From: Balneolaceae bacterium
GTDB taxonomy: Bacteria > Bacteroidota > Rhodothermia > Balneolales > Balneolaceae
Direction of reading: 5' to 3'
Assembly: GCA_034521495.1 (NCBI GenBank)
Contig: JAXHMK010000010.1
Span: 248,001-312,000 of the forward strand
DNA: 64,000 nt
Positions 17,248 through 24,545 of this stretch are shown here, piece after piece. Each line of letters begins with the position of its first letter. Positions within the stretch are counted from its first letter, which is position 1. The position numbers were made by a program, and so were the translations under genes. The notes under the pieces are model-generated. The model did not search any database and was not told where the DNA came from. It worked only from the letters and a program-made list of their open reading frames with translations.

Positions 17248-18033
17248 TTATGATTTTTGTTTGACTGATTTTACGGCATTTCCCAGCACTTTTTGAAGAA
17301 GATTGTCCTGCGGATAGCCGTGGCCAAGATGCTGCCTGAAACCCTCCCCGTACCTCACATCCCCCAGGTTCCCCCGCTCAGTTGATAACTGTTTCATAGT
17401 TTCCATATACTCATCCATCCCGTGGTGCTCCTGCAGCCATGTCCGCTGGCTTGCGTGACACGCCAGCATCTTTTCCTTGATATCAATGACCGGTGTGATA
17501 TCCACGACAAAACCCGGTTTTATGGAGGTTCCGAATTTATCTTTGCCTTCCATCGGATCCATATAATATAGATGCGGAACATGGAAATAAGGCGAAACGG
17601 GATCCGTGTTGATATTCACCACCCCGGCAGCGAAACAGGCAGATTGAACAAGTTTACTTGTTGTTTCATGATCCACCATATAACATGACGGACTCATGGT
17701 CAGAACAATTGCAGGTTTTACCCGGCGGATCTGTTTGATAACGTTTAACAAAGTCGGCCGATCATACATAATGAACAGATCCTTGCTTCCCAAACATTGG
17801 TATCCTGCATCAATAATATCGGCAGCTTTGCGGGCTTCGGCCTTTCGGATGCGACTGATTTCTTCGGGTGGTAGTTTCCGCGACCCACAATCGCCTGCAG
17901 TCATTGTGGCCATGTGAACCTGCCACCCCTTTTGATATAGCAGTGATAATGTACCCGCGCATAAAAATTCGGCATCATCGGGGTGTGCTACGATGGCCAG
18001 TATAGAGTTGTTATTTGTACTTTTTTTAGACAT
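17248..18033 (-). CDS. PIG-L/LmbE family N-acetylglucosaminyl-type deacetylase
   Basis: 261 residues opening ILAIVAHPDDAEFLCAGTL, the AHPDDxE zinc motif of the LmbE/PIG-L family. ATMTAGDCGSR follows, and a later conserved His occurs in CYMVDHETTSKL and in ACHASQRTWLQEHHG. Members remove acetyl groups from N-acetylated sugars (GlcNAc-PI, mycothiol and bacillithiol precursors). Here the neighbours are sugar enzymes rather than BshA, so a catabolic role on an N-acetyl amino sugar is likelier than bacillithiol synthesis, although BshB belongs to the same family and bshC lies 30 kb away. Middle gene of a three-gene operon. Confidence 0.85.
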   Translation of the reverse strand: MSKKSTNNNSILAIVAHPDDAEFLCAGTLSLLYQKGWQVHMATMTAGDCGSRKLPPEEISRIRKAEARKAADIIDAGYQCLGSKDLFIMYDRPTLLNVIKQIRRVKPAIVLTMSPSCYMVDHETTSKLVQSACFAAGVVNINTDPVSPYFHVPHLYYMDPMEGKDKFGTSIKPGFVVDITPVIDIKEKMLACHASQRTWLQEHHGMDEYMETMKQLSTERGNLGDVRYGEGFRQHLGHGYPQDNLLQKVLGNAVKSVKQKS

Positions 18034-18063
18034 ACACCTGTTTTTGAGAGTTACCCGGTATTT

Positions 18064-19104
18064 CTATGAATCCAAATCGGAAAGTTTTACGGGGCGTCCG
18101 GTTTCGGCCGATAAATCCGCTGCGTATGCAACTTTATGAGTATAAAAGGCCGTTTCGAAGTCCGTCAGTTTCATTGGTTCATTCCTTTTGATGCTTTCAA
18201 CAAATTCCTGGAATTGTGGTTGATAGGGATGGTCATCCACATCACCAGAATCGATCAGCGGCGTGGCTATCCGGCTCCAGCGGTCTTTAGTCGTTCCCTT
18301 GAGCTTTGAACTGTAAAACTGATCGTCAAGCACGCTCCCTTCACTCCCGGTCAGGTGAATATGGAAATAATACGGTTGTAGAGCATCAATTACTGATGCA
18401 ACCTTGCCAATTCGGCCGTTTTTAAACTTCAGCAGTGTTACAGATGTCGTGTCATACTCATATGGTGTAAAATGCGGGCTTTTGGATTGATTGCTATAAC
18501 TTGTTACTTCTTCAACGTCACCGTCCATGTACCAGAGCAAGAGGTCGAGTGCATGGCATCCGGCGGTGAGCAGACTGCTTCCGCCTTCTTCCTTTTTGAT
18601 ATTCCATTTGTACTGATTGTACCAGGGACCAATACCGTGATAATAATCCACTTCGCCATAATGGAGATCGCCCAACAAGCCTTCATCAATCATGGAACGA
18701 ATTGCCATTCCCTGGCCACTGAACCTGACTTCAAAGCATACACACGCCTGAACGCCGGCTTCACGAATGGCTTCACCGACCGATTTTGCATCTTCATAGT
18801 TTAAGGCAATCGGCTTTTCGATAATCAGGTGCTTACCTGCCCTCGCCGCCGCAATGGCCTGTTCGGGGTGTAGCGGGTGTTCCGTACAAATGTCAATAAT
18901 GTCAAGCGAAGGATCCCCGATCATATCATCAAAATTATTGTATACCTTTAAAGGTATTCCATACTGCTTTTCCAGTTGGTTTTCATCCAGGTTTCTTCGC
19001 GAACAAACGGCCGTGACATTTGCTCCTGTAACATTCTTGAACGTTTCGATGTGAGCGCCGGCCACCCAGCCGAGGCCAACAATACCAACATTTAAATTTC
19101 TCAT
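18064..19104 (-). CDS. Gfo/Idh/MocA-family oxidoreductase
   Basis: 346 residues with an N-terminal Rossmann fold ([20 protein letters not shown]) and the family signature [12 protein letters not shown] (about residues 95-106), the Lys being the catalytic/NAD-adjacent residue. The C-terminal alpha/beta domain includes [19 protein letters not shown], with the substrate-binding His-Asp pair. It probably oxidises a sugar or inositol-type ring using NAD(P). It is first in an operon with PIG-L (30 bases) and the NagB-like gene. Co-occurrence of dehydrogenase, deacetylase and deaminase-like enzyme suggests conversion of an acetylated amino sugar. Confidence 0.88.
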   Translation of the reverse strand: MRNLNVGIVGLGWVAGAHIETFKNVTGANVTAVCSRRNLDENQLEKQYGIPLKVYNNFDDMIGDPSLDIIDICTEHPLHPEQAIAAARAGKHLIIEKPIALNYEDAKSVGEAIREAGVQACVCFEVRFSGQGMAIRSMIDEGLLGDLHYGEVDYYHGIGPWYNQYKWNIKKEEGGSSLLTAGCHALDLLLWYMDGDVEEVTSYSNQSKSPHFTPYEYDTTSVTLLKFKNGRIGKVASVIDALQPYYFHIHLTGSEGSVLDDQFYSSKLKGTTKDRWSRIATPLIDSGDVDDHPYQPQFQEFVESIKRNEPMKLTDFETAFYTHKVAYAADLSAETGRPVKLSDLDS

Positions 19105-19344
19105 AGAGATCGTGTTTGGTTCTGTTTTGGAAGTCTGATTGAATATTTCAATGTATTTTTATAAATCCTTTGATACAAATTTTTAACAGACTCACATGAC
19201 CCCACTTGCTGCCGCTCTTAAATTAACGGCCATCCTTAATTTGATGCATGATCTTCAAATATTAGATTGGTTGGACATTCTGATCCAGAAATGTTGAGTC
19301 AGAATGACTGAAAAGACACAAAATCAAAAAAAGGAGACAAACTT

Positions 19345-19718
19345 ATGCAGTTAGGAGCATTTTCCATCAGCCTGACCGTGGAGGATATTCACGCCAGTAA
19401 AGAGTTTTGCGAAAAAACTGGGATTTGAAGAGTTTGGCGGAAATATTGAACAGAACTGGCTCATCAATAAAAAACGGAGATACCATCATTGGACTGTTCC
19501 AGAAGATATTTGAAAAAAATATTCTGACCTTCAACCCCGGCAGGCATTCAGACGCCAAAAAACTGGATTCCTTTACAGATGTTTGCGACCTGCAAAAAGA
19601 ACTAAAAGAGAGAGAAATAGAGTTCGATACCGAAGCGAACGAAGAGGAAAGCGGACCCGATAGTTTTTTGATTGTTGATTCCGATGGAAACCCGATGTTG
19701 GTGAGTCAGTATGTGTAG
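19345..19718 (+). pseudogene. VOC/glyoxalase-like gene broken by two frameshifts
   Basis: ATG at 19345 follows a strong AAGGAG. The frame gives MQLGAFSISLTVEDIHASKE, then stops at 19426. Removing one A in the A-run near 19413 restores KLGFEEFGGNIEQNWLI, and removing one A in the run near 19470 restores NGDTIIGLFQKIFEKNILTF and onward to the normal C-terminus (DPDGNPMLV-like, SDGNPMLVSQYV). The joined product is a full-length VOC protein of about 123 residues. Both lesions are +1 in homopolymers, so they could be genuine decay or sequencing error. Confidence 0.8.
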
Positions 19719-19888
19719 ATAAGGGCAAAATTGAAATGTTCGAAAATATTTTGATTGAATTACATATCTGAACATATACGTCCAAAATCATTGAATCTGA
19801 TACTTAATGACTATCGTTGAGTTATTTATCGAATAGAAGTAAGTTCATCAAGAATATGTTAGTGGCAAATAATTTAACTCAAATGCTC

Positions 19889-20215
19889 ATGGATAAAGAA
19901 ACAATAAAAAATGAAATACAAGAGATAATTACTAATGCAGATGGTGAAATTACCTCAGACGAAATCTACGATAGTTTACAAGCTCGTGTAGACCCTGGCC
20001 GGACTCAAGAAACAATTAGGACATATGTAAGAGAACTAGTTAATGATTCCTCGGCTTTAATTGGTAGCTCAAGTAATGGGTATTTCAAAATATCAACTAA
20101 GAAAGATGCTCTGAGAGCAATCCAGTATATAGAAAACCGTATTCCAGAATTAGAGGAGCGAGTTAGTAACCTTCGTGAATCGTGGAACAACGAAAACCCT
20201 GAGGACTCTATTTAA
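19889..20215 (+). CDS. Small winged-helix-like protein of the restriction cassette
   Basis: From ATG 19889 the protein is 108 residues; in-frame starts also exist at 19856 (ATG) and 19817 (TTG, on the cassette boundary). KETIKNEIQEIITNADGEIT and SDEIYDSLQARVDPGRTQET read as a winged helix-turn-helix, and NGYFKISTKKDALRAIQYIE as its wing and the entry to a C-terminal coiled coil (ELEERVSNLRESW). No named family is recognised. It precedes the methyltransferase by 44 bases on the same strand. It could regulate or assist the restriction-modification system; that is inference from position. Confidence 0.6.
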   Translation: MDKETIKNEIQEIITNADGEITSDEIYDSLQARVDPGRTQETIRTYVRELVNDSSALIGSSSNGYFKISTKKDALRAIQYIENRIPELEERVSNLRESWNNENPEDSI

Positions 20216-20259
20216 TAAATTTATGTTGTAGACAATAAGTAACATTTATATATTATGGC

Positions 20260-21360
20260 ATGGTTGAAAAAAGCACTCATAGAATTCATTTTAAGAATGC
20301 CGATAACCTTTCAGAAGTAGAGGATAATTCTGTTTCATTGGTTGTAACATCTCCTCCTTATCCTATGATTGAAATGTGGGATGAGAGTTTTTCTTCTCAA
20401 AACAATGATATTGCCAATACATTAGAAACAGGCAAACCTGAGCACGCTTTTGAACTTATGCACCAAATTTTAGATGAAGTCTGGAAAGAGTGTTCCCGGG
20501 TTTTGTGTGATGGTGGAGTAGCATGTATCAATATCGGAGATGCAACTCGCACGATCGATAAGAAATTTCAGCTTTTTTCAAATCATGCAAGAATTATTTC
20601 TTCATTTGTTGAACTTGGTTTTTCTAATCTTCCAAATATCATTTGGCGCAAACAGACCAATGCACCTAACAAATTTATGGGTTCGGGTATGTATCCGCCC
20701 GGTGCATATATTACGCTTGAGCATGAATTTATTTTGGTCTTCAGAAACGGGAACAAGCGAGAGTTTTCAGCAAAAGAAAAACAGAATCGTAGAGAAAGTG
20801 CCTACTTTTGGGAAGAGCGTAATAACTGGTTTTCAGATTTGTGGGAATTAAAAGGAACTACTCAGGTGCTGTCTGAAAACGGAGCAAGGGACAGAAGCGG
20901 TGCTTACCCATTTGAAATTCCTTACCGGCTCATCAACATGTTTTCTGTTAAAGGAGATACCATACTTGATCCGTTTATTGGAACCGGAACAACTTCCCTT
21001 GCCGCCATTGCATCAGGCCGTAACAGCATTGGATATGAATTGGAATCTGAGTTTTCATCAATTATTGAACAAACTTTGTTATCAGAATCAAATCTGGAAT
21101 TGATCAATAACACTATTCGCAAGCGTATTCTCAATCATAAAGAATTCGTCAATCAGCGAATTGAAGAAAAAGGCATTGAAAGTGTTAAGCATTATAATGA
21201 ATGGTTTGATTTTCCTGTCATGACAAGACAAGAAAAAGATCTAACGCTTCAGTTTGTTGAGAATATTCTAAAAGCAGATGATGACGTTTTCAACGCAACC
21301 TATGTTCAGGAAGCTCTAATGGATTATCAGGGTTCTCATACTCTTTTTTCGCAAGTATAG
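20260..21360 (+). CDS. Type II DNA methyltransferase (probable N4-cytosine, beta-class)
   Basis: 366 residues. The catalytic motif IV is TSPPYPMIEMW (residues 30-40), of the SPPY type usual for N4-cytosine and some N6-adenine enzymes. The AdoMet-binding motif I, DPFIGTGTTSLAAIASGRNS, comes late (around 245), so the IV-to-I order is beta-class. It converges on the restriction endonuclease gene with one base between stops. Given the MjaI-type nuclease beside it, the target is probably CTAG (inference from family knowledge). Protection of host DNA is its expected role. Confidence 0.9.
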   Translation: MVEKSTHRIHFKNADNLSEVEDNSVSLVVTSPPYPMIEMWDESFSSQNNDIANTLETGKPEHAFELMHQILDEVWKECSRVLCDGGVACINIGDATRTIDKKFQLFSNHARIISSFVELGFSNLPNIIWRKQTNAPNKFMGSGMYPPGAYITLEHEFILVFRNGNKREFSAKEKQNRRESAYFWEERNNWFSDLWELKGTTQVLSENGARDRSGAYPFEIPYRLINMFSVKGDTILDPFIGTGTTSLAAIASGRNSIGYELESEFSSIIEQTLLSESNLELINNTIRKRILNHKEFVNQRIEEKGIESVKHYNEWFDFPVMTRQEKDLTLQFVENILKADDDVFNATYVQEALMDYQGSHTLFSQV

Positions 21361-21361
21361 G

Positions 21362-21946
21362 TCAAAAATCGAATTCAATCGTGATACCGCCCTTCTTCTT
21401 TTCATAGTAGATAATCTGAACGGTGATTTCTTCCACGAGACTTGCTTTTGATCTGTACGTATGTGGCTTAATGCTCACCGGAATGTATCCGATATACCCA
21501 TCAATTCCCTGACTTTCTTCCTCTTTGGTAGCAAGTCGATAATCCATTTCTTTGATGTCAGCTACTTTCTTTAAAATAGCTTCCTGAAAGCGAAGACCAA
21601 TGAATGTTTTATATAAAACTAAATCTTTGACCCAAGTTTCAATCATCTCACGATCAATTTTTTGAATCGCGTCTTTGAGTTTATCAACCATATCCTCAAC
21701 TTTATCACTGGCTTTATCCCTTGCATCAGGATGTCGCTCCTCATACCATTCGACCCATTCATCAATTGTTCTGCCATCAAATTCCTGAATAAGATCACTC
21801 ATTTGTCCCACTACTTTGGGCCTGGTACCTTGAGAATTTTGATTTGCTAAGTTTAATATTTGTGTTGTGTACTTAGGAAAGTCAGGAACCTCTCCAATTA
21901 CTACATCCTTAATCTCATCATTGTATATCTTAACTTTTGTACTCAT
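21362..21946 (-). CDS. MjaI-type restriction endonuclease
   Basis: 194 residues. The N-terminal third, DFPKYTTQILNLANQNSQGT followed by RPKVVGQMSDLIQEF and EWVEWYEERHPDA, matches the RE_MjaI family, whose founding member cuts CTAG. A PD-(D/E)xK-like core is visible as GIDGYIGYIPVSIKPHTY: Asp149 and Lys160 after a Ser in place of the usual acidic residue. It overlaps the upstream XRE regulator by ATGA (21943-21946) and runs against the methyltransferase. The family identification is from memory of conserved blocks and should hold; the cut site is inferred. Confidence 0.85.
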   Translation of the reverse strand: MSTKVKIYNDEIKDVVIGEVPDFPKYTTQILNLANQNSQGTRPKVVGQMSDLIQEFDGRTIDEWVEWYEERHPDARDKASDKVEDMVDKLKDAIQKIDREMIETWVKDLVLYKTFIGLRFQEAILKKVADIKEMDYRLATKEEESQGIDGYIGYIPVSIKPHTYRSKASLVEEITVQIIYYEKKKGGITIEFDF

Positions 21947-22152
21947 AAATCCTTAAATAATTCACTCAATGATATTTCGAAAGCTTTTGCTATTTTTTCA
22001 AGATTAACAATCGACACGTTTCTTTTCCCCTGTTCAATGCCAGCGATATATGTTCTATCTAATCCACAGTGATTTGCAAACTGTTCCTGACTTAAATTCC
22101 GCTGATGTCTCAGCTTCCTTATTTTATTTCCGATTTTACTTTTAATATCCAT
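21943..22152 (-). CDS. XRE-family regulator (restriction controller protein)
   Basis: 69 residues from ATG 22152: IGNKIRKLRHQRNLSQEQFA, then NHCGLDRTYIAGIEQGKRNV, a textbook five-helix XRE fold that resembles C proteins of type II restriction systems. The longer frame from 22227 was rejected since it adds an unrelated 25-residue head that runs into the attC-like site. ATGA coupling to the nuclease gene means C and R are co-translated. C proteins usually delay nuclease expression after entry to a new host, a useful feature for a mobile cassette. Confidence 0.88.
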   Translation of the reverse strand: MDIKSKIGNKIRKLRHQRNLSQEQFANHCGLDRTYIAGIEQGKRNVSIVNLEKIAKAFEISLSELFKDL

Positions 22153-22176
22153 CGACAAAGAATAGCACAATTGTAG

Positions 22177-22346
22177 CCGATAAATCAACGGACTATGAGT
22201 AACATCTACCGCTATCAAGCGTTTCAACGCGGACTTGGCAGTTCATTGGCATTAAAGAAGTTTTTCAGAGTTGCAGTAAATCCAGACTTTAACCACTTTG
22301 TTAGCTGGCAATGGCCAAACTGGTTAAACGCCATACCGTTATGTGG
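22177..22346 (+). other. attC-like recombination site 1 (end of restriction-modification cassette)
   Basis: The left inner arm CGTTTCAACGCGGACTTGGC (22220-22239) pairs with the right inner arm GGCCAAACTGGTTAAACGCC (22313-22332). The outer right core is CCGTTATG (22336-22343). The left outer core is AATCAACGG (22183-22191), or alternatively TAAC at 22200. The left arm has extra unpaired bases (the CGGAC segment), as attC arms do. The left spacer is unusually long. This region is the 320-base gap between the regulator and the dehydrogenase. Confidence 0.6.
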
Positions 22347-22472
22347 CAGAAATACCGGAAACCAAATTGAACATATCAATCATTAATAAAACGCAATAGT
22401 CGTTTGTCCATACTTCTATATTGGTTTGTAAAGCGCATGTTTATTGTACATATAACTGGGTTATGCGTCATT

Positions 22473-23465
22473 ATGTCCAATCAAAATAATCTAATGAAAG
22501 CAATACTATTAAAGGAATACGGATTGCCGAATGATCTTGAGATTGGGGAAGCTGCAAAGCCGGTTCCCAATGACAATGAAGTTCTGGTGAGAATTCACTC
22601 AGCTTCCATCAATGATTGGGATTGGGGGTTGGTCAGGGGCAAACCATTTGTGATTCGTCTGTTTTTCGGCCTGAAAAAGCCAAGAATAAATATTCCAGGG
22701 GTAGACGTTTCCGGAAAAATCGAAGCGGTGGGCAGTAAAGTGAGTTCCTTTAACATCGGTGATGAGATATACTGCGATCTGTCGGATTGCGGATGTGGCG
22801 GATTTGCAGAATACGTTTGCGTACCGGAGAAAATGTTGTCCAAAAAACCTTCCAATATCAGTTTTAATGATGCAGCTGCACTGCCACATGCCGGCACACT
22901 TGCTCTTCAGGGACTTGTGGAGAAGGGAAAGGTGAAATCCGGACAGCATATCCTGATCAATGGTGCCGGAGGCGGTGTCGGAACCCTGGGCATTCAAATC
23001 CTGAAACCGTATGGGGTAACGGTAACCGGCGTTGACAGTGCCGAAAAACTTGATTTGATGAAATCGCTGGGATATGACAGCGTGATGGATTATAAAAAAA
23101 CGGACTTTACCGATACCGGAGAAAAATACGACCTGATCCTTGATACAAAATCAAACAGGTCTGTATTTAAAGTTGCACGATCCCTCAAAAAAAATGGCAG
23201 GTATGTCACCATGGGAGGATCGATGTACAGATTGCTCGAAACATCTTTGTTGGGCTCGCTGATATCACTGTTTACCGGCAAAAAACTGAAGGTACTCATT
23301 CATGAGCCAAATAAAGGGTTAGAACGGATTTCGGACCTTGTGGAAAAGGGACAAATCAAACCTGTTGTGGATGGCCCCTATGGATTTGATAAAATCCCTG
23401 AGCTGATTCAATATTTCGGTGAGGGCAAGCATTTGGGAAAGATTGTCGTTGAAATTGAAAAATAA
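22473..23465 (+). CDS. Zinc-independent medium-chain dehydrogenase/quinone oxidoreductase
   Basis: 330 residues from ATG 22473 (an ATG at 22494, MKAILLKEYGLPND, is an equally good start; the longer frame from 22404 lies in the cassette leader). It has the GroES-like N-terminal domain (VLVRIHSASINDWDWGLVRG; GVDVSGKIEAVGSKV; GDEIYCD) and the Rossmann motif GAGGGVGTLGIQILK. The catalytic-zinc cysteine and the structural zinc lobe are absent, so it belongs to the quinone oxidoreductase/RTN4IP1-like branch and would use NADPH. It is the only gene of its cassette. The physiological substrate is unknown. Confidence 0.88.
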   Translation: MSNQNNLMKAILLKEYGLPNDLEIGEAAKPVPNDNEVLVRIHSASINDWDWGLVRGKPFVIRLFFGLKKPRINIPGVDVSGKIEAVGSKVSSFNIGDEIYCDLSDCGCGGFAEYVCVPEKMLSKKPSNISFNDAAALPHAGTLALQGLVEKGKVKSGQHILINGAGGGVGTLGIQILKPYGVTVTGVDSAEKLDLMKSLGYDSVMDYKKTDFTDTGEKYDLILDTKSNRSVFKVARSLKKNGRYVTMGGSMYRLLETSLLGSLISLFTGKKLKVLIHEPNKGLERISDLVEKGQIKPVVDGPYGFDKIPELIQYFGEGKHLGKIVVEIEK

Positions 23466-23519
23466 CGACGCACAACAGCGTATAAACGCAATACGATATA
23501 ACAAACATTATTCATCGCT

Positions 23520-23656
23520 CTGCCACATAACGGTTTAAACTCGGACTTGGCCGCTGCTTGCCAGTTCAAAATTCATTACCTAAAAGAAATTCATAGGTTT
23601 AATAACATTACCACCCAATAAGGCCAAGCCGGTTAAACCACAAACCGTTAGTGCCT
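23520..23656 (+). other. attC-like recombination site 2 (end of dehydrogenase cassette)
   Basis: The outer left core CATAACGG (23526-23533) pairs with CCGTTAGTG (23645-23653). The inner left arm GTTTAAACTCGGACTTGGCC (23533-23552) pairs with GGCCAAGCCGGTTAAACC (23622-23639). The left arm again has extra bases around CGGAC. The first 14 bases are the exact inverse complement of the start of this cassette at 22336-22349. It is the best formed of the three sites. Confidence 0.75.
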
Positions 23657-23724
23657 TCATTTTTCTTGCAATAATCCCCCACCCTAATTAGTTTCGTAAA
23701 GGAACCATAACGAAACCAATATTT

Positions 23725-23964
23725 ATGCCAAGTATTACCGTAAAAAACATTCCGGAAGAAATTTACGATCGAGTCCGTGAGCAGGCTAAGGCTCATCATC
23801 GCAGTATAAACAGTGAAATCATTGCCTGTTTAGAGCAAACTGTTAACCCTCAACAAGTTTCTACTGACGATATTTTACAAGAAGCACGTCGATTACGAAA
23901 AAAAGCAAAGGGAAGCCTCTCTTCCGAGGAGATTGAATCTGCGATTAATCAAGGGCGTCCATGA
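23725..23964 (+). CDS. FitA/VapB-like ribbon-helix-helix antitoxin
   Basis: 79 residues. MPSITVKNIPEEIYDRVREQ and AKAHHRSINSEIIACLEQTV form the ribbon-helix-helix DNA-binding domain of FitA-type antitoxins; the C-terminal LRKKAKGSLSSEEIESAINQ tail is the toxin-binding part. It overlaps the toxin start by ATGA (23961-23964). Toxin-antitoxin pairs are common stabilising cassettes in integron arrays, and the pair fills the third cassette here. Confidence 0.9.
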   Translation: MPSITVKNIPEEIYDRVREQAKAHHRSINSEIIACLEQTVNPQQVSTDDILQEARRLRKKAKGSLSSEEIESAINQGRP

Positions 23965-24365
23965 TTGTTGTTGATACGAATATTATTGCTCACTTTTGGC
24001 TTCCGTCAGATTCAACAGAACTTTGTGACGAGCTCTATCAAAAAGATCCGCAGTGGGTAGCCCCAATCCTTTGGAGAAGTGAATTTCGAAACGTTGTTAC
24101 GCTATACTTGCGAAAAGAGCTGATCGATTTATCAGAAGCTTTGTTGATTATGGAGAAGGCTGAACTTCAAATGAAAGATCAGCAGTTCCAGGTAAATTCA
24201 GTTCAAGTTCTGCATCATGTCAGCCAATCGATGTGTTCCTCCTACGATTGTGAGTTCGTAAGCTTAGCTAAAGATCTCGATCTGGAATTAATTACCATGG
24301 ACAAACAACTTCTGCAGGAGTTTCCAGAATTCGCCAAACATCCAGAGAAAGTAATCGATTCATAA
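23961..24365 (+). CDS. FitB/VapC-like PIN-domain toxin
   Basis: 134 residues. Asp5 in MIVVDTNIIAHFWLP and Glu41 in LWRSEFRNVVTLYLRK are the first two metal ligands; YDCEFVSLAKDLDLELITMD supplies the remaining acidic residues before the C-terminal helix. The fold is a ribonuclease that targets tRNA or rRNA in studied homologues. All catalytic positions look intact, unlike the PIN toxin at 2573. The stop codon lies 10 bases before the attC-like site 3, as is usual for cassette genes. Confidence 0.9.
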   Translation: MIVVDTNIIAHFWLPSDSTELCDELYQKDPQWVAPILWRSEFRNVVTLYLRKELIDLSEALLIMEKAELQMKDQQFQVNSVQVLHHVSQSMCSSYDCEFVSLAKDLDLELITMDKQLLQEFPEFAKHPEKVIDS

Positions 24366-24375
24366 ATTTCGGTTA

Positions 24376-24444
24376 GGTACCTAACGCACGCATTAATGCG
24401 GCCCCCGAAGCCTCGGTTCCGGTTATGCGCAATGTCGTTAACCT
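24376..24444 (+). other. attC-like recombination site 3 (end of toxin-antitoxin cassette)
   Basis: TAACG (24382-24386) pairs with CGTTA (24436-24440). CGCATTAATGCGG (24388-24400) pairs imperfectly with GGTTATGCG (24421-24429), and CCGAAGCCTCGG (24405-24416) forms the tip. At about 69 bases it is within the usual attC size. Its left core agrees with the cassette start (GTTAGTGCC at 23647) only over GTTAG and, with gaps, the next few bases. The remaining DNA to 24545 shows nothing. Confidence 0.55.
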
Positions 24445-24545
24445 ACTAATTGTTTAAACACCTTACCTTATAAACAGCTTCAAATTTCTGCTGCCCGGTT
24501 TCAAAGATTCCCATATGCTTAACCCGAAACAGATATGCCAAACAA

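Larger units (their letters stand above)
19817..24437 (+). mobile_element. Integron-type gene-cassette cluster without an integrase (three cassettes)
   Basis: Three cassettes, about 19817-22338 (restriction-modification), 22339-23647 (dehydrogenase) and 23648-24437 (toxin-antitoxin), each end in a folded attC-like site. The key sign is that the bases starting a cassette are complementary to the left core of its own terminal site: CCGTTATGTGGCAG (22336-22349) and CTGCCACATAACGG (23520-23533) match 14 of 14. GTTGAGTTATTTATC at 19816 matches the complement of GATAAATCAAC at 22179-22189 apart from a four-base insert. The third pair agrees only at GTTAG and nearby bases. No tyrosine recombinase is in the window, so this resembles a CALIN. 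Confidence 0.65.

Noticed and set aside
19105-19344. attI site or integrase remnant ahead of the cassettes
   Set aside because: No tyrosine-recombinase motifs or attC-like arms could be found in any frame in this stretch.
22385-22470. Fourth attC-like site
   Set aside because: AAACGCA and TGCGTC cores can pair, but no inner arms with extrahelical bases are visible.
22404-22472. Longer start for the dehydrogenase
   Set aside because: The extra 23 residues lie in cassette leader DNA and precede the conserved MKAILLKEYG start of the family.
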